DNA from: Pseudomaricurvus alcaniphilus
GTDB lineage: Bacteria; Pseudomonadota; Gammaproteobacteria; Pseudomonadales; Cellvibrionaceae
Length of the DNA stretch: 64,000 bases
Assembly (NCBI RefSeq): GCF_011440395.1
Contig: NZ_JAAOIX010000003.1
Location: forward strand, 399,247-463,246
Direction of reading: 5' to 3'
This document shows, piece by piece, positions 18,686 through 32,100 of this stretch (positions are counted from its first letter, which is position 1; every line of letters starts with the position of its first letter). Made by a program: the position numbers and the translations under genes. The notes beneath the pieces were generated by a model. The model was not told the DNA's origin, did not search any database, and saw nothing but the letters and a program-made list of their open reading frames with translations.

Positions 18686-21600
18686 ATGAACATCACTAAT
18701 CGATCTGTCATTAGAGAAATTACAAAATGTTTTGCGATGCTGGTTATTGCAGTTTCCGCTCATGCTCAGCTGGATGAAAATTGTGTCATCAACATTCTCA
18801 ATCGCACCATCCAGGTATCGGCTGGCGGCGGTTGGTCAATACCCAATATTCCCTCAACCCAGGGGGCCGTGCGGGCACGGGCAACCTGTTCCGAAGAAGA
18901 TGGCAGTACCATATCCGGCCAAAGCGGCTACTTTACTATACTCAATAACGGCATTACCCAGGTCGGCGAAATCGAGTTTGCCGGTGTTGACCCCATTCCC
19001 TCACAGCTGGATTTTACCCCCTCTACACCCATTTTATTCGACACTATTGGTGCCACTGAACAACTGGAGGTTACCGCCACCTATCCCGATGGTTCCACCG
19101 CTGACGTCACTTCATCCAGTATGGGCACCAATTATTTCTCCACCAATTCCGCCGTGGTATCGGTCAATGCGGAAGGCCTGATTACAGTTCGCGCCAATGG
19201 CCTCGCCTTGATCAGCGCGCGTAAAGACGGCGTGCTGGCCATGCGCACGGTGCAGGTCAACACCGGTGGCGACCTCGACGGTGACGGCCTGCCGGATGAC
19301 TATGAAACCGCCAATGGCCTGAACCCCAACGATGAGATCGATGCGATTGAGGACCAGGACGGTGACGGGCTCACCGCGCTGGAAGAATTTAACCTCGGTA
19401 CCAACCCCCGTGTTGCCGATACCGATGGCGATGGTATTAATGACGGCGAGGAAGTCGTCGCCGGGGCGGACGGTTTTATCACCAACCCCCTGCTGGCCGA
19501 CAGCGATGGCGATGGTCTTTCCGATGGTGTTGAAATTGCCGTAGGTTCCGACCCCAATGACAGTGCCGATACCAACCTGGAGGCGGCGCTGGTATCGCTG
19601 CGCTCCGTGCCCGCCAATGTGGTAATGACCTTCAATGGCATCGATAGCGAGGTGAGCACTCAACTGTCTATTCTGGGGCTGTTGATCGATGGCTCGGAGG
19701 TGGATCTCACGGAAACGGTCACCTACAGTTCCGATGATGTTACCGTGGCCAGTTTTGGCCTGGTCAAGGGTGAAGTGTTTGGCGGGTTGCCGGGTGACGC
19801 CGTGGTTAGCGCCTCTATCGGCAGCAAGTCGGTGGATATCAATGTCACCGTGCGCGCCTTCGAGGCGGTTGCCCTGTCGGCGGTGGATATCCCCGGCTAC
19901 GCCAATAATGTGGATATCAGTGGTGACTACGCCTTTGTCGCCGCCGGCGCCGAAGGACTGCAGGTGGTTGACGTCTCTGACCGGACTGCACCGGAAGTGG
20001 TGGCGGCTCTGGATACCGATGGCACCGCGATTGATATCAAAGTGGTGGGAGATTTTGTCTACCTGGCCGATGGTGAGGCGGGGCTGAAGATTATCAATGT
20101 GGCCGATCCGCTGGCGCCGTTCCTGCTCGGTTCGCTCGATACTGCCGGGGTAACCCAGGATCTGGCGGTGCAGCTCAATTACGCATTTCTCGCCAACGGC
20201 AGTGCCGGTATTGAAGTGGTGGATATATCGGATGCGGCCAGCCCGTCCTCGGTCGCTACTCTCGAAGGCCTGGGGTCTGTGCTGGGTATCGCCGTAGAGC
20301 AGGAGCTGATGGCCATAGTGGCAGGTTCCTCACTGATCGCTATCGATATCAGCGACCCGACCAGCCCGATTCGACTTGGCAGCGTTAATATTGGTGCGGT
20401 CAAGGACCTGGCATTGGGTAATGGCTACGCCCATGTGGCGGCCTACAGCCAGGGTTACCGGGTGGTTGATCTGAGCGAGCCGATGCTGCCGCGTATTACT
20501 GGCGGCGACAGCAGCATCGCGCCGCGGGATGTGGCCCTGACCCGCAACTTCGCCTTCTACGCCGAGCAGCTGTTCCCCAATGTGGTGGCGTTTATCAATA
20601 TCTTTGACCCGGAAGCTCCCGTCTTCCAGGGCACAATCAACCTGTCGCCGTTTGGTGATTACGCCGGCACCGGTATCGCCCTCGATGCCAGCTACGCCTA
20701 TATCACTGAAGAGAGTTTTGTGGTCAGCCAGGACTACAAGGCGACCGGTAATACCAAGCTGTTTATCGCCCAGTACCGCGACATCAATGATAATAACGGC
20801 GTTCCGCCAACGATTTCTATTACCAATCCGGCGGATGGCTCGGTGGTGGTGGAAGGCAGAAAACTGGTGATCACAGCCGATGCAGAGGATGACATCGCGG
20901 TGGCCAGCGTCAGCTTTTTCGTCAATGACAACCTGGTCTTTACCGACACCTCTTCGCCTTATCAGGCCGTTATTACCGTTCCTGCCCCGGGAGAGGCCGA
21001 TTTGGTGCTTGGCGCATCGGCCATCGATTTAGGCGGTAATGTTACCTTTGCAGCGGATGTCAGTGTCGAGATCCAGCCGGATGCGGACGGCGACGGGCTC
21101 GGCGACGATGAAGAGGTGAATACCTGGAACACCGATCCGCTGGATCCCGACTCTGACGACGACGGCTTGCTGGACGGGGTCGAAATTCGCCTCGGTACTG
21201 ACCCCAACGATACCGATTCCGACGACGATGGCATCGATGACCAGACCGAAGTCAACAACGGTACCGACCCGCTGAACCCGGATGTCACACCACCGCTGGT
21301 TGACTCCTCGACACCGGATGACGGCGCAACGGATGTGCCGGAAAACTCCAGTATCAGTGTCGTGTTTAATGAACCGCTGCAGCCCAAGTCCATTACCAGT
21401 CAGTCGCTGCGTATCATTCCTGAGGGCAGCACCACGCCGCTGGCGGGTTCACTGCAGCTGGTTTCGGGCAACACCGAACTGTTATTCGTGCCGACCAATA
21501 TCATGGCGGACTTTACCTTGCATACGGTTTCTATTGCCGGGGTCAGGGACCGGGCCGGGAACCCGATTGTCGCGGTAGAGCGCACCTTTACCACCGGTAA

Positions 21601-24600
21601 CTTTGTCGATACTGTGCGCCCCAGTGTGGTTGATATCAGCCCTACCAGCAATGCAACTGATGTGGCTCTCAACAGTGTTATCGACGTGATAATGAGCGAG
21701 CCGATTATTCCCGAGACTGTCACCGAGAACTCGTTCTACGTGATCGATCGCTCCACCAATCTTCGTTTTGAGGGGGTGCGTTCAGTCGCGGACGATAAGA
21801 CCAGTATCTCGTTTGTGCCCAATTCGCCCTTCCTGGTTGGGCGCCAGTACCAGGTGGTGTTGACCACCGATATCCAGGATTTGTTCGGGCTGGCGTTAAA
21901 TGGCACGTCTCGTTTCTTTACCACCTCGTTTGCTTCCGACGGTACGGCGCCCCAGGTAGAGTCTGCATCCGTCGTTGCCAATATGCAGAATGTACCTACC
22001 AATGCGCTGCTCAATGTGCGGTTTACTGAAGTTATCAGCGCGCTCTATGTAAACCAGATCAAGCTGCTGGACGGTAACGGTGCCGAAGTGGCGGTAACCC
22101 GGACATTGAACAACGACAAGAGAACGGTATCCCTCGACCCGGTAGCCATGCTGGAGGCCGACAGTAATTACACCTTTGTCATCGACGGGGTAAGGGATTT
22201 AAGCGGTAACCTGTTGCCCAACCCGGTGTCTATTGATTTTGTCACCGGCAGTGAGTCGGACACCGAGACCGGGGGTATCAGCCATTGGAGTTTCGCCAAT
22301 AATGCCGTGTTGCCCCTGAATACACGCCTGGAAGTCAAACTCAGCGAGCGTATCGACCCCACCAGCATCAACACCGATGCCAATACCGGGCAGGCGACTT
22401 TTGTTCTCTACAGCAACACCCAGAATCGATTTATTCGCGGTCAGGGGCTACTTGATAGCGATCGCCGCAACCTGCGGTTCGAGCCTGCTGAGGCCCTGCA
22501 GTGGGGGCACAACTATCGGCTTTACGTGACCTACAACACCTATCTGTTCGATCTTGCTGGCAATCGTATTAACGGCACCAGCTTTGGTTTTACTGCCAGT
22601 AACATTGAAGACACGGTGGCGCCCAGTGTGCAGCAAACCAGTTTTGCCGATGGCACCACGGATGTAGCGGTGAACAGCAATATTTTGTTTAGCGTGGACG
22701 AACCCCTCAGTGACAGCTGCCTGGATAAAGTGATTCTCAGCAGTGGCGGTGTGCCAGTGCCTGCTGCTGTGACGCTGGCTTCGGATCGGCGCACATTAAC
22801 GGTCAATCCGAACGAAGACCTGGCCATCAGCAGCGAGTATGAGCTGGTGCTGAATGGTCTCTGCGATTACGCCGGCAATTCATTGAGCACTACCTTGCTC
22901 GGCTTTACTACCTCCTCATCCTCTGCCGCCGACACCGCGGGACCGACGGTACAGAGTATTTCCCCTGTCTCCAATGCCACTCTGGTGGGTGTGGATACAC
23001 AAATTGTCATCACTTACAGTGAACCGTTGAGTCCGTTTACCCGGCCGCCGGTCTACGTCAATAACGGTACTGTTCTGGTGCCTGGCAGCTATGAGATTGC
23101 CAGCAATGTGCTGACCTTTACCCCCACCGAGCCGCTGCTCGGCAGCACCCAGTACCGGACCGATGCCGATGCCTACGACCTGGCAGGAAATTTCCGCAAC
23201 AATGGTAATTACTATTTCACCACCGAGGAGCTGGAAGACGCTACTGCGCCGGTGGTGCAGGCCATCGCGCCGGAAACCAACGCGGTTGACGTGAGCCCTG
23301 CCAATAACGTTGTGCTGACCTTTAGCGAGGCTATGGCCACCAACACCATCAACAACAGCAATATCGTGTTCTACGCCAATGGCGATATTATTATCCCCTC
23401 GGTGTTCCGTGCTGCGGACGGCAGGGAAGTGACTCTCTCCGCCACTCTGCCCTGGAACAGCGTGGTGAGTGTGGTGGTGACCGATCGGGTTACCGACCTG
23501 CGCGGCAATCCGATTGCGCCCTATGTCAGTTCGTTTACGACCTCGGTGTTGAACACCGACGGTGTTCGTCCCCGTGTCTCCCGAACCCTGCCAGTCAGTG
23601 GTACTTCCGGTAGGTCAGGCTTACGGGAAGTGGTGATGTACATTGACGAGCCGTTGGCTGCTGATAGTGTGCCAGCTGCCTTCCATATCGCCGAGAACGG
23701 TGTTCTGGTGGATGATCAGGGCAGTCTGGAAGTCTTGGGGGATGGTCGCACTGTGCGCTTTACCAAGAATACCCCGTTTGCTGAAGGCGCCTTGGTGCAA
23801 ATGTACCTCAGTGATTTGGCCACCGATACCGCCAATAATCCACTGAGCAATTTCAGTGCCTTCTTTAATATGCGCACTACTAGCGACGGGATTGGTACGC
23901 GGCCGACTACTTTAGTGCATGCACCTTTCTGGGGCGAAACCGGGGTGTCTCTCAATCCAGTACTTTATGTACTTTGGTCCGAGCCGCTGGACTCCGCCTC
24001 TCTGACGGACAGCAATGTCTTTTTGGCCAAGGATTACAGTGGTCCACGCGTTCCGATTACCGTAGAACTGAATAGCCAGCCAGTCGATATAGGTTCCCAG
24101 ACAGCAGTGCCCGGCCAATTGATGATTGTAACTCCACAGGAGTTGCTGGAGTTGCCCGTCGCTCCCGCCACAAGTCAGATCTATTACCTGCGCCTGCAGG
24201 CCGGTATTACCGATACTGATGGCGATACCCTTGGGTTTGAGCGCGCTCCTTACTTCTATACTGGCGAGAATTCAGTGGAGGATAATCGCAGCCCGGTGGT
24301 ACTTGCATTGAGTCCACCCGATGGTGAAACTGGTGTAGGCACCAACCCTTATTTTGCAGTCCGCTACGATGAGCCTGTAGTCAACCTTGTGTTCGACACG
24401 GAGACACTTGCGAATTCGCAGTTCAGTGAGGATAACCGTGTGTTGCGTTACCAGCGTTACGGGACCTTACCTGCGGACACCGAGGTTATGGAAACCCTGC
24501 CTCCGGTTGGCGACCAAAGCGGCAATGCGGTGGCTGCCACCAGCACGACCTTTACCACATCCAGTGGCCCGGACCTGGCCAATGGCTCGGTGGTTAGCAT

Positions 24601-27600
24601 TTCCGTCGCCAGCGGCGCCACCGATGTGCCTCGCAATGCGACCCTGGTGCGTGAGTTCGATGAACCCATCGATCCTGTCAGTGTCACTGAGAGTGGCGTT
24701 TACCTCTACGATACAATTACCGGCTTGCGCGTGCCGGCCACCATCGACCTCAGTGCCGATGGCAAGCGGCTGATCATGGTACCGGTCAGTAGTTTGCCCG
24801 TTGGTCGCGGCCACAACTGGTATGCCTTTAGCTTACGTGACTTGAGCGGCAACCCGATGTCGGGGTCGAGTTACTTCTTCGTCACCGGTTTCGAGGCAGA
24901 CAACATCGCACCGCAGATGGAAGTGGCCACCTTGTTCGACGGCCAGACCGAGGTGCCCACCAATGTGCGGCTGCGGGCGCGCTTTGACGAGCCATTGAGT
25001 CCGTTGCACCTGGCCGGTGTGGAGCTGCGCAACGGGCTAGGCGAGCCGGTCTTGGCCAGCGTCAGTCTCAGTGGTGATCGGCGCACCATCAGCCTGGTGC
25101 CGACACAATTGCTGCGGCCGGCCAGTGATTACACTCTCTCCATTGTTGATATTGAAGACATTAGTGGCAATGTGCTGGCGGCGCCTATCAGTATTGGTTT
25201 CACTACTGGCGCTTCTATCGATAACCTGCGCGGTAGTGTTTTGAATTTCAGTTTTGCCAACAATGCTGATGTGCCACTCAATGCTGTGCTGGAAGTTGAA
25301 CTAAGCGAGCGCATCGATCCCACCTCCGTGAGTACCGCCACCAATGTGGCCAGCCTCACACTGTACAGCAACACCCAGGGTCGCTTTATGCAGGGCCAGG
25401 GCGTATTGGCTGCGGATGGCCGCCACTTGCGTTTCGAGTTGGATGAGGCTTTGTCGGCGGGTCATACCTACCGCCTGTATGTAACTTACAATGTCAATCT
25501 GTTTGATTTGGCTGGCAACATTATCAATGGCAATAGCCGTCAATTCAGCGTCGTCGATGTGACCGATAATTCGGCGCCCCAGGTGGAGCTGACCAGCATT
25601 GCCGATGGTGCCGTTGATGTGGCCGTCAATAGCAGGGTGTTGTTCCGGGTCGATGAGCCCCTGAGCGACAGCTGCCTGAATGATATTATCTTGACTGGTG
25701 GTGGCGCGACGGTGGATATCTCCATAGCGCTGGCCAATGATCGCCGCACTCTGACCGTAGATCCGTTGACCGACCTGGCAACCAGCACTGCCTACAGCCT
25801 TGAGCTGAACGGGTTGTGTGATTACGCGGGCAACACTTTGACCACCACGCTGCTGGGCTTTACCACCTCGTCGTCGTCAGCCCTCGATACAACAGGCCCC
25901 ACGCTGCAGACTATAGACCCGGGCGCCAACTCCACCAATGTGTCAGTGGATACTGCGATAACCATCACTTACAGCGAGCCCCTCAGCGTGTTCACCAGGC
26001 CGGTGGTCTACGCCAACAGCACTGGTGTGCAGGTGCCGGGTAGCTACAGTATCAATGTCAATGAGCTGACCTTTACCCCGGCTGAGCCATTGCTGGGCGG
26101 TACCCAGTACCGCACTGATGCCGATGCCTACGACCTGGCCGGCAATTTCCGCAACAACGGCAATTACTATTTCACCACTGAGGCGCTGGCCGATGCCACT
26201 GCGCCCACCGTGACTGCGATAGCACCGGAAAGCAATGCCGTGGATGTCAGCCCAGCGTCCAGTGTGGTGTTGAGCTTCAGTGAAGCCATGACGCCCAATT
26301 CCGTCAGTAACAGTAATATTTTGTTCTACGCCAACGGCGGCATCATTACCCCGTCGGTATTCCGCTCTGCCGACGGTCGCGAGGCGACTTTATCCGCTAA
26401 CCTGCCCTCCAACAGTGTCGTCAGTGTCGTGGTTACCGACCGGGTTACCGACCTGAGTGGCAATCCGATGGCACCTTTTGTCAGCTCCTTTACCACGTCG
26501 GCGCTGAATACCGATGGGTCAAGGCCGCGCGTTTCCAGGGCGCTGCCAGTTAACGGCTCGTCCGGTTGGCTGGGGTTGAGGGAGGTGGTGCTGTACACCG
26601 ATGAGCCGCTGGATGTGGCAAGTGTCGAGGCCGCATTCCATATTTCTGAAAACGGCGAGCTGGTGGACGACCAGGGCACCCTGGAAGTGTTGGGCGATGG
26701 TCGTACTGTGCGCTTCACCAAGGATGAGCCTTTTGCCGAGGGTGCCCTGGTGCAAGTGTTCCTCAGCGACCTGGCTACTGACATCGCCCACAACCCGCTG
26801 AACAACTACAGTGCCTACTTCTTTATGGGTACTACCAGTGACGGCGTGGGTGTGCGTCCGACCACTTTGGTGCATTCACCCGTATTGGGTGCAACCGGCG
26901 TGTCCTTGAATCCTGCCCTGCAGATACTGTGGTCAGAGCCGCTGGATGCCTCCTCGCTCGATGACACCACGGTGTTCCTGGAGAAAGGTTTTAACGGCCC
27001 TCGCGTTCCAGTCACCATTGAATTAAATGACCAGCCGGGCGATATTGGCTATGAAACCGTGCCGGGTCAAATAATGACCGTAGTACCCCAGGAGTTACTG
27101 GAGCTGCCGGTAGAACCAGCGACGCAGCAGATCTACTACTTGCGCTTGCAGGCAGGCATTACGGACACCGATGGCGATACCCAGGGCTTCGAGCGTGCCC
27201 CGTACTTCTATACCGGACTCAACTCAGTGGAGGATGATCGAGCTCCGGTGGTCATTGCCCTGAGCCCGCCGGACGCTGAATCCGACGTCGGCACCAATCC
27301 ACACTATGCGGTGCGCTTTGATGAAACCATCAGCACCCTCGTGTACGACGACGCCAGCCTGATTGGACTGCAATTTAGTTCAAACGAGAACAACCAGGTG
27401 ATACGCTATCAGCGTACTGGTACCTTGCTGGCCAGCAGTGAGGTGACCGAAACGGTGCCGCCCACTTCGGATCTCAGCGGTAACCAGGCCGCCGAGACCA
27501 GCACCACCTTTAACACCGGCACCGGACCGGATCTTGCGGGTGGTGCGGTGGTGTCTATTTCGGTAGCGGCCAGCGCCACCGATGTGCCGCGCAATCCGAT

Positions 27601-29173
27601 TTTGGTGCGGGAGTTCAATGAGCCACTCGACCCGGTCAGTGTGACCGAGAGTGGGGTGTACCTGCACGACACGGTTGATAACGCACGGGTACCCACCACC
27701 TTGATGCAGAGCGCTGACGGCAAGCGCCTGACCCTGGTGCCGGTCAATGTTCTCGCAGGTGGTCGCCAGTACTGTTGGTATGCTAATTCGCTGCGGGATT
27801 TGAGCGATAACAGCATGAGTTCCGGCGGTTATTGTTTTACCACCGGATTTGAAGAAGATAACACCGGCCCGATTATGGAGTCGGCTACCTTGTTCAATGG
27901 GCAAACCTCAGTGCCCACCAATGTGCGTCTCAATGTGCGCTTCAATGAGCCGCTCAGTCCATTGAAGCTGGATGGGGTGCAGTTGCTGGATGGTGCGGAT
28001 GAACCTGTCACGGTCAGCGTCAGTACCAGCAGTGATCGGCGTACCCTGACAGTGGTGCCGACCCAGTTGTTGCAAGCATCTACAGCCTATACCCTGGCAA
28101 TTGCCGACGTCGAGGACGTCAGTGGCAACGCCCTGGCAGCGGCCATCAATATTGGCTTTACCACTGGCACAGGTGTCGACAATATCAGGCCGTCCATCAG
28201 CAGATGGAGCTTTGTCAGCAATGCCTCGCTGCCGCTAAACGGGGTATTGGAAGTGGAGTTGAACGAACGCATAGACCCCACCTCCGTCAGTACTGTAACC
28301 AACCAGGCGACCCTGGCTCTGTACAGCAACACCCAGGGGCGCCTGATGCAGGGCAGCGGGGTATTGGCGGCGGATGGCCGGCATTTGCGCTTCGCCCCGG
28401 GTGAGGCGTTGCAGGCCGATCACTCTTATCGGTTATATATCAACTACAACACCTCTCTGTTTGATCTGGCTGGCAACACAGTAAACGGTAGCAGTCTGGC
28501 TTTTACCACGGTGGCAGGTGACGACGAAACCGCGCCAGCATTTGTTCAGGCGACGGTGGCGGATGGGCAGACTGGAGTACCGACCAACGCACTGCTGAAT
28601 GTCGAGTTCAATGAGGCCATCAGCCAAACACGGCTTTCCGGACTGGTGCTAGAAGACAGCTTCAATGCCAGTGTGCCGGTTTCCATGTCGTTCAACAGCA
28701 GGGCGAATATTGTTACTTTGGATCCGCTATCATCCTTGCAGACCAACAGCAGTTATGAGCTGCTGATCGCGGATGTCGAGGACCTGGCCGGAAACGTGTT
28801 GGCTACTCCAATCTCCCTCGGGCTTACCACCGGTGCCAGTGAGGACACGACTCGTGGCAATATCAGCAGCTGGAGTTTTACCGCTGATGAAACGCTGGCA
28901 CGGGATGTCGTGCTGCAGGTGACACTCGACGAGCGGGTTGACCCAACCACGGTGGATGCTGCACGCTTCTACCTGCTCGACGAGCAGGCCGCCAATGCAG
29001 CGGTGCCGGGCTCTATTGCTGTTTCAGCCGATGGGTTGACCCTGACCTTCACCCCGGACGAGTTGCTTAAAGCCAATGGTCAATACCGCCTCTACGTCAG
29101 TTATTCCTACTTTTTCGATCTGGCAGGGAACCTGATAAACCGAGGAAATCGACGCTTCTTTACTGGTGAATAA
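18686..29173 (+). CDS. Giant secreted Ig-repeat protein 1 (LVIVD, TSP3 and 24 SbsA/Big_5-like domains)
   Basis: The protein has 3,495 residues. The ATG at 18686 has AAGGTGG upstream and a signal peptide ending AVSAHA (about residue 27). An N-domain starting [12 protein letters not shown] is followed by a Big_2-like domain and thrombospondin type-3 calcium repeats at about 196-296 ([24 protein letters not shown]). An LVIVD beta-propeller occupies about 398-698 ([16 protein letters not shown] and similar), then an Ig domain (708-797) and a second TSP3 block (798-865). From about 868 to the end I count 24 SbsA/Big_5-like domains, each with the pattern APxVxxxxPxxxATDVPxNxxLxxxFxEPL. No PEP-CTERM, GlyGly-CTERM or LPXTG-type tail is visible, so the export route beyond Sec is unknown. 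An adhesin or surface-fibre role is inferred. Gene B starts 9 bases after its stop. Confidence 0.82.
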   Translation: MNITNRSVIREITKCFAMLVIAVSAHAQLDENCVINILNRTIQVSAGGGWSIPNIPSTQGAVRARATCSEEDGSTISGQSGYFTILNNGITQVGEIEFAGVDPIPSQLDFTPSTPILFDTIGATEQLEVTATYPDGSTADVTSSSMGTNYFSTNSAVVSVNAEGLITVRANGLALISARKDGVLAMRTVQVNTGGDLDGDGLPDDYETANGLNPNDEIDAIEDQDGDGLTALEEFNLGTNPRVADTDGDGINDGEEVVAGADGFITNPLLADSDGDGLSDGVEIAVGSDPNDSADTNLEAALVSLRSVPANVVMTFNGIDSEVSTQLSILGLLIDGSEVDLTETVTYSSDDVTVASFGLVKGEVFGGLPGDAVVSASIGSKSVDINVTVRAFEAVALSAVDIPGYANNVDISGDYAFVAAGAEGLQVVDVSDRTAPEVVAALDTDGTAIDIKVVGDFVYLADGEAGLKIINVADPLAPFLLGSLDTAGVTQDLAVQLNYAFLANGSAGIEVVDISDAASPSSVATLEGLGSVLGIAVEQELMAIVAGSSLIAIDISDPTSPIRLGSVNIGAVKDLALGNGYAHVAAYSQGYRVVDLSEPMLPRITGGDSSIAPRDVALTRNFAFYAEQLFPNVVAFINIFDPEAPVFQGTINLSPFGDYAGTGIALDASYAYITEESFVVSQDYKATGNTKLFIAQYRDINDNNGVPPTISITNPADGSVVVEGRKLVITADAEDDIAVASVSFFVNDNLVFTDTSSPYQAVITVPAPGEADLVLGASAIDLGGNVTFAADVSVEIQPDADGDGLGDDEEVNTWNTDPLDPDSDDDGLLDGVEIRLGTDPNDTDSDDDGIDDQTEVNNGTDPLNPDVTPPLVDSSTPDDGATDVPENSSISVVFNEPLQPKSITSQSLRIIPEGSTTPLAGSLQLVSGNTELLFVPTNIMADFTLHTVSIAGVRDRAGNPIVAVERTFTTGNFVDTVRPSVVDISPTSNATDVALNSVIDVIMSEPIIPETVTENSFYVIDRSTNLRFEGVRSVADDKTSISFVPNSPFLVGRQYQVVLTTDIQDLFGLALNGTSRFFTTSFASDGTAPQVESASVVANMQNVPTNALLNVRFTEVISALYVNQIKLLDGNGAEVAVTRTLNNDKRTVSLDPVAMLEADSNYTFVIDGVRDLSGNLLPNPVSIDFVTGSESDTETGGISHWSFANNAVLPLNTRLEVKLSERIDPTSINTDANTGQATFVLYSNTQNRFIRGQGLLDSDRRNLRFEPAEALQWGHNYRLYVTYNTYLFDLAGNRINGTSFGFTASNIEDTVAPSVQQTSFADGTTDVAVNSNILFSVDEPLSDSCLDKVILSSGGVPVPAAVTLASDRRTLTVNPNEDLAISSEYELVLNGLCDYAGNSLSTTLLGFTTSSSSAADTAGPTVQSISPVSNATLVGVDTQIVITYSEPLSPFTRPPVYVNNGTVLVPGSYEIASNVLTFTPTEPLLGSTQYRTDADAYDLAGNFRNNGNYYFTTEELEDATAPVVQAIAPETNAVDVSPANNVVLTFSEAMATNTINNSNIVFYANGDIIIPSVFRAADGREVTLSATLPWNSVVSVVVTDRVTDLRGNPIAPYVSSFTTSVLNTDGVRPRVSRTLPVSGTSGRSGLREVVMYIDEPLAADSVPAAFHIAENGVLVDDQGSLEVLGDGRTVRFTKNTPFAEGALVQMYLSDLATDTANNPLSNFSAFFNMRTTSDGIGTRPTTLVHAPFWGETGVSLNPVLYVLWSEPLDSASLTDSNVFLAKDYSGPRVPITVELNSQPVDIGSQTAVPGQLMIVTPQELLELPVAPATSQIYYLRLQAGITDTDGDTLGFERAPYFYTGENSVEDNRSPVVLALSPPDGETGVGTNPYFAVRYDEPVVNLVFDTETLANSQFSEDNRVLRYQRYGTLPADTEVMETLPPVGDQSGNAVAATSTTFTTSSGPDLANGSVVSISVASGATDVPRNATLVREFDEPIDPVSVTESGVYLYDTITGLRVPATIDLSADGKRLIMVPVSSLPVGRGHNWYAFSLRDLSGNPMSGSSYFFVTGFEADNIAPQMEVATLFDGQTEVPTNVRLRARFDEPLSPLHLAGVELRNGLGEPVLASVSLSGDRRTISLVPTQLLRPASDYTLSIVDIEDISGNVLAAPISIGFTTGASIDNLRGSVLNFSFANNADVPLNAVLEVELSERIDPTSVSTATNVASLTLYSNTQGRFMQGQGVLAADGRHLRFELDEALSAGHTYRLYVTYNVNLFDLAGNIINGNSRQFSVVDVTDNSAPQVELTSIADGAVDVAVNSRVLFRVDEPLSDSCLNDIILTGGGATVDISIALANDRRTLTVDPLTDLATSTAYSLELNGLCDYAGNTLTTTLLGFTTSSSSALDTTGPTLQTIDPGANSTNVSVDTAITITYSEPLSVFTRPVVYANSTGVQVPGSYSINVNELTFTPAEPLLGGTQYRTDADAYDLAGNFRNNGNYYFTTEALADATAPTVTAIAPESNAVDVSPASSVVLSFSEAMTPNSVSNSNILFYANGGIITPSVFRSADGREATLSANLPSNSVVSVVVTDRVTDLSGNPMAPFVSSFTTSALNTDGSRPRVSRALPVNGSSGWLGLREVVLYTDEPLDVASVEAAFHISENGELVDDQGTLEVLGDGRTVRFTKDEPFAEGALVQVFLSDLATDIAHNPLNNYSAYFFMGTTSDGVGVRPTTLVHSPVLGATGVSLNPALQILWSEPLDASSLDDTTVFLEKGFNGPRVPVTIELNDQPGDIGYETVPGQIMTVVPQELLELPVEPATQQIYYLRLQAGITDTDGDTQGFERAPYFYTGLNSVEDDRAPVVIALSPPDAESDVGTNPHYAVRFDETISTLVYDDASLIGLQFSSNENNQVIRYQRTGTLLASSEVTETVPPTSDLSGNQAAETSTTFNTGTGPDLAGGAVVSISVAASATDVPRNPILVREFNEPLDPVSVTESGVYLHDTVDNARVPTTLMQSADGKRLTLVPVNVLAGGRQYCWYANSLRDLSDNSMSSGGYCFTTGFEEDNTGPIMESATLFNGQTSVPTNVRLNVRFNEPLSPLKLDGVQLLDGADEPVTVSVSTSSDRRTLTVVPTQLLQASTAYTLAIADVEDVSGNALAAAINIGFTTGTGVDNIRPSISRWSFVSNASLPLNGVLEVELNERIDPTSVSTVTNQATLALYSNTQGRLMQGSGVLAADGRHLRFAPGEALQADHSYRLYINYNTSLFDLAGNTVNGSSLAFTTVAGDDETAPAFVQATVADGQTGVPTNALLNVEFNEAISQTRLSGLVLEDSFNASVPVSMSFNSRANIVTLDPLSSLQTNSSYELLIADVEDLAGNVLATPISLGLTTGASEDTTRGNISSWSFTADETLARDVVLQVTLDERVDPTTVDAARFYLLDEQAANAAVPGSIAVSADGLTLTFTPDELLKANGQYRLYVSYSYFFDLAGNLINRGNRRFFTGE
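22286..29100 (+). repeat. In-frame super-repeat of about 2,960 bp in giant protein 1
   Basis: A block of nine different Big_5-like domains recurs in the same order. The landmark SFANN or SFVSN segment (HWSF, NFSF, RWSF) starts at 22286, 25247 and 28205, giving spacings of 2,961 and 2,958 bp. Two full blocks and a partial third can be followed. Matching domains across blocks are much more alike than neighbours within a block, for example [19 protein letters not shown] and SNAVDVSP segments. This shows duplication of the whole block, not of single domains. Confidence 0.8.
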
Positions 29174-29182
29174 AAGGTTTCT

Positions 29183-32100
29183 ATGCCTCCATCAAAAAAG
29201 TCGGTTGTTTTTGGCCAGGGATTGAGCCGGGCTTTTGGTTTGTTGCTTGCCGGTTTACTGTTCTCTTTCAGCGTCCATGCTGAAATTCTGCCCGGGCAAC
29301 TGGAGGTGGTCAGCTCCAAACGCCTCAGTTTCACCGACTATGAGTACGTCTACCGCCTCAGTGTCAGCAACACCGGCGGCGATGTCACTAACCTCAGTGC
29401 GAAAGTTAGCGCGCCGACTTCCAACCCGGTGTTACTGGATGACAGCCTCGAATTTGCCGATATTGTGGCCGGCGGCAGTGGTGCCAGTGTCGATACCTTT
29501 TCCATACGCCTGAACCGGCGCCAGGCCAATAGTCTCAATTTGTTAACCTACAGTTTCACCTTTGACGAAGATAACGGTGTTGTCGACGCCGACGAAGACG
29601 GCTACAGCGCCGATGAAGACTGTGACGATAGCGACCCGGACATCAACCCCGGCGTCACCGAGATCGGCGGTAACGAGGTGGATGAAAACTGCGACGGAGT
29701 GGCAGATGACGTGGACGGTGACGGCTTCAGCGCAGCGCAGAATGATTGTAATGATAACGATGCGGCCATTAACCCCAACGTCGAGGAAATTGCCGGCAAC
29801 GACGTGGATGAAAACTGCGATGGGTTTGTCGACCCCGGCGAGCCAGACCCGGACGATCTCGACGGCGACGGCTTTGCCAGTGCCGAGGACTGCGACGATA
29901 ACGATGCCGCCATCAACCCCGGAGCTGACAGTATTCCCAATAATGGCATCGATGAGGATTGCGACGGTCTCGACCCCATCGTGGCGGCGTCGCTGGCGGT
30001 GCGGATCACTTCGCCGAAGTCGTTGATCACCGTCGGCGCCTCGCCGCTTGCCATAACCGGCACCCTGGATGACCCCAGTGCGGCATTGACGGTCAACGGG
30101 GTGGCGGTCACAGCGGATGCGGAGGGCAACTTCAGTGCCAATGTGGGGCTGCAGGAAGGGCACAACAGCGTGGTTGCCCGGGCCGTCAAAGACGGCACCC
30201 AGGTGACCGATTCCATTGCGGTCTCCCTTGACCTGACCGAACCCCAGGTGACCATTGAATCCCACAGCGACGGCCAGAAAGTGTTTACCGACAAGATAAC
30301 GGTGACCGGCCTGATTAACGACATTGTGCGTGGCACCATCGAGGCGAGCCAGGCCAGTGTTACGGTCAATGGGGTGCAGGCGGCGATCTCCAATCGCAGT
30401 TACTCGGCGAAAAACATTCCGTTGCAGGTCGGCTCCAACTCTATTGAGGTACTGGGTGTCGACCAGGTGGGTAATGTTGGCCGCCGCCAGATAGCCGTGA
30501 ACTACACCGTGCCGGCCGGTCGGCGGCTGGAAATTATTGGAGGTGACGACCAGACCGCAGCGATCAATACCATACTGCCGGAACCTCTGGCGGTGCAGGT
30601 GCTGAATGATGCTGGCGAGGGGGTCGGCAATGCCTCGGTGGTGTTCCGGGTGATTCAGGGCTCCGGTGTGGTTGCCGCAGGCACGGATAAAGAAGGGCGG
30701 GCGGTGGTGGTAAGCACCGATGCTGACGGGATGGCCGAGACGCCGTTCAAGCTGGGTGTGCGGGTCGGCAGTGCTAACCAGAAGGTGCGCGCCCAGGTGG
30801 TAGGTTACGAGACCCTGGCGGTGTTCAACGCCAGCGCCACGGGCAATATCGGCAACAAGATCAGTATCAACTCGGGCAATAACCAGCGCGGCGCGGTGGG
30901 CCAGCTATTGCCGGAGGCGCTGGTGGTAGTGGTTACCGACGACGGTGCCAACGTGGTCAAGGATGCCCGGGTGCTGTTTAAGGTCACCCGGGGGCGCGGG
31001 GAGCTCTCCGGGGTTGGCTCGGGCGAGTTTGGCAGCCAGCTGCAGGTGCAGACCGACAGTGATGGTCGGGCCACGGCGGAGTACAAACTGGGCTTCCTGG
31101 CCGGGCTCGATGCGCAGCGAATTACCGCCACACTGCTGGACGCACCTACCGATGACCAGGGCAATCTGCAACTTATCACTGCCGGCTTTAGTGCCACTGC
31201 CTTTGTGCCAGCGGACCCCGGTGCCACCACCGTTAGCGGGGTGGTGCTTGATAACCAGGATAACCCGCTGTCGGGGGTGACGGTACGAATCAGTGGCACC
31301 GAGCGCCAGGACGCTACCGACGATCAGGGTAAATTCCTGATCGAGGAGGCCCCGGTGGGCCCGGTGCACCTGATTGCCGACGGCTCCACCACCACGGTGG
31401 AAGGGGAGTTTCCGTCTCTGTCCTACAATATCGTTACCATCGCCGGGGTCGACAATCCACTGTCGGCACCGATCTATATGGTGAAACTAAACTCCGACGG
31501 TGCGGTGTTCGCCGGTCCCCAGGATGTGGATCTGGAGCTGGCGTCCTACCCCGGGTTCAAGCTGCGCATCATCAGGAATTCCGTCACCTTCCCCGACGGC
31601 GCGCGGCAAGGGCTGGTGTCGGTGACGCCGGTGAACGCGTCGACTGTGCCTATGGCCCCTCCCAACGGCATGCAGCCGCAGTTTATCGTCACCATCCAGC
31701 CCACCGGTACCCGCTTTGACCCGCCGGCGCCGCTGACCCTGCCGAATGTGGACGGCCACCGACCCGGAGCCCAGGTGGAGATGTACTCCTACGATCACGA
31801 CCTGGAGGAATTTGTCTCGATCGGTTTGGGGACCGTGTCTGAAGACGGATCCCTGGTGGAGTCGAACCCGGGTGTGGGTGTGGTCAAGGCCGGCTGGCAC
31901 TGCGGTTCACAGCCGGGCGGGCAGGGCTGTGCCCACAACTGTCCTGACTGCGAACGCTGCGATGCCAACTGCAACTGTGTGGCTGACAGCTCCAAGGACG
32001 GCACTGAAACCTCGGCGGGCGGGTGTTGTTACCAGGGCAGCTCCATTTCCAAGAAGCAATCCTATGACGATTTACAGAGCAAGTGTAAGTCACCTGTGCA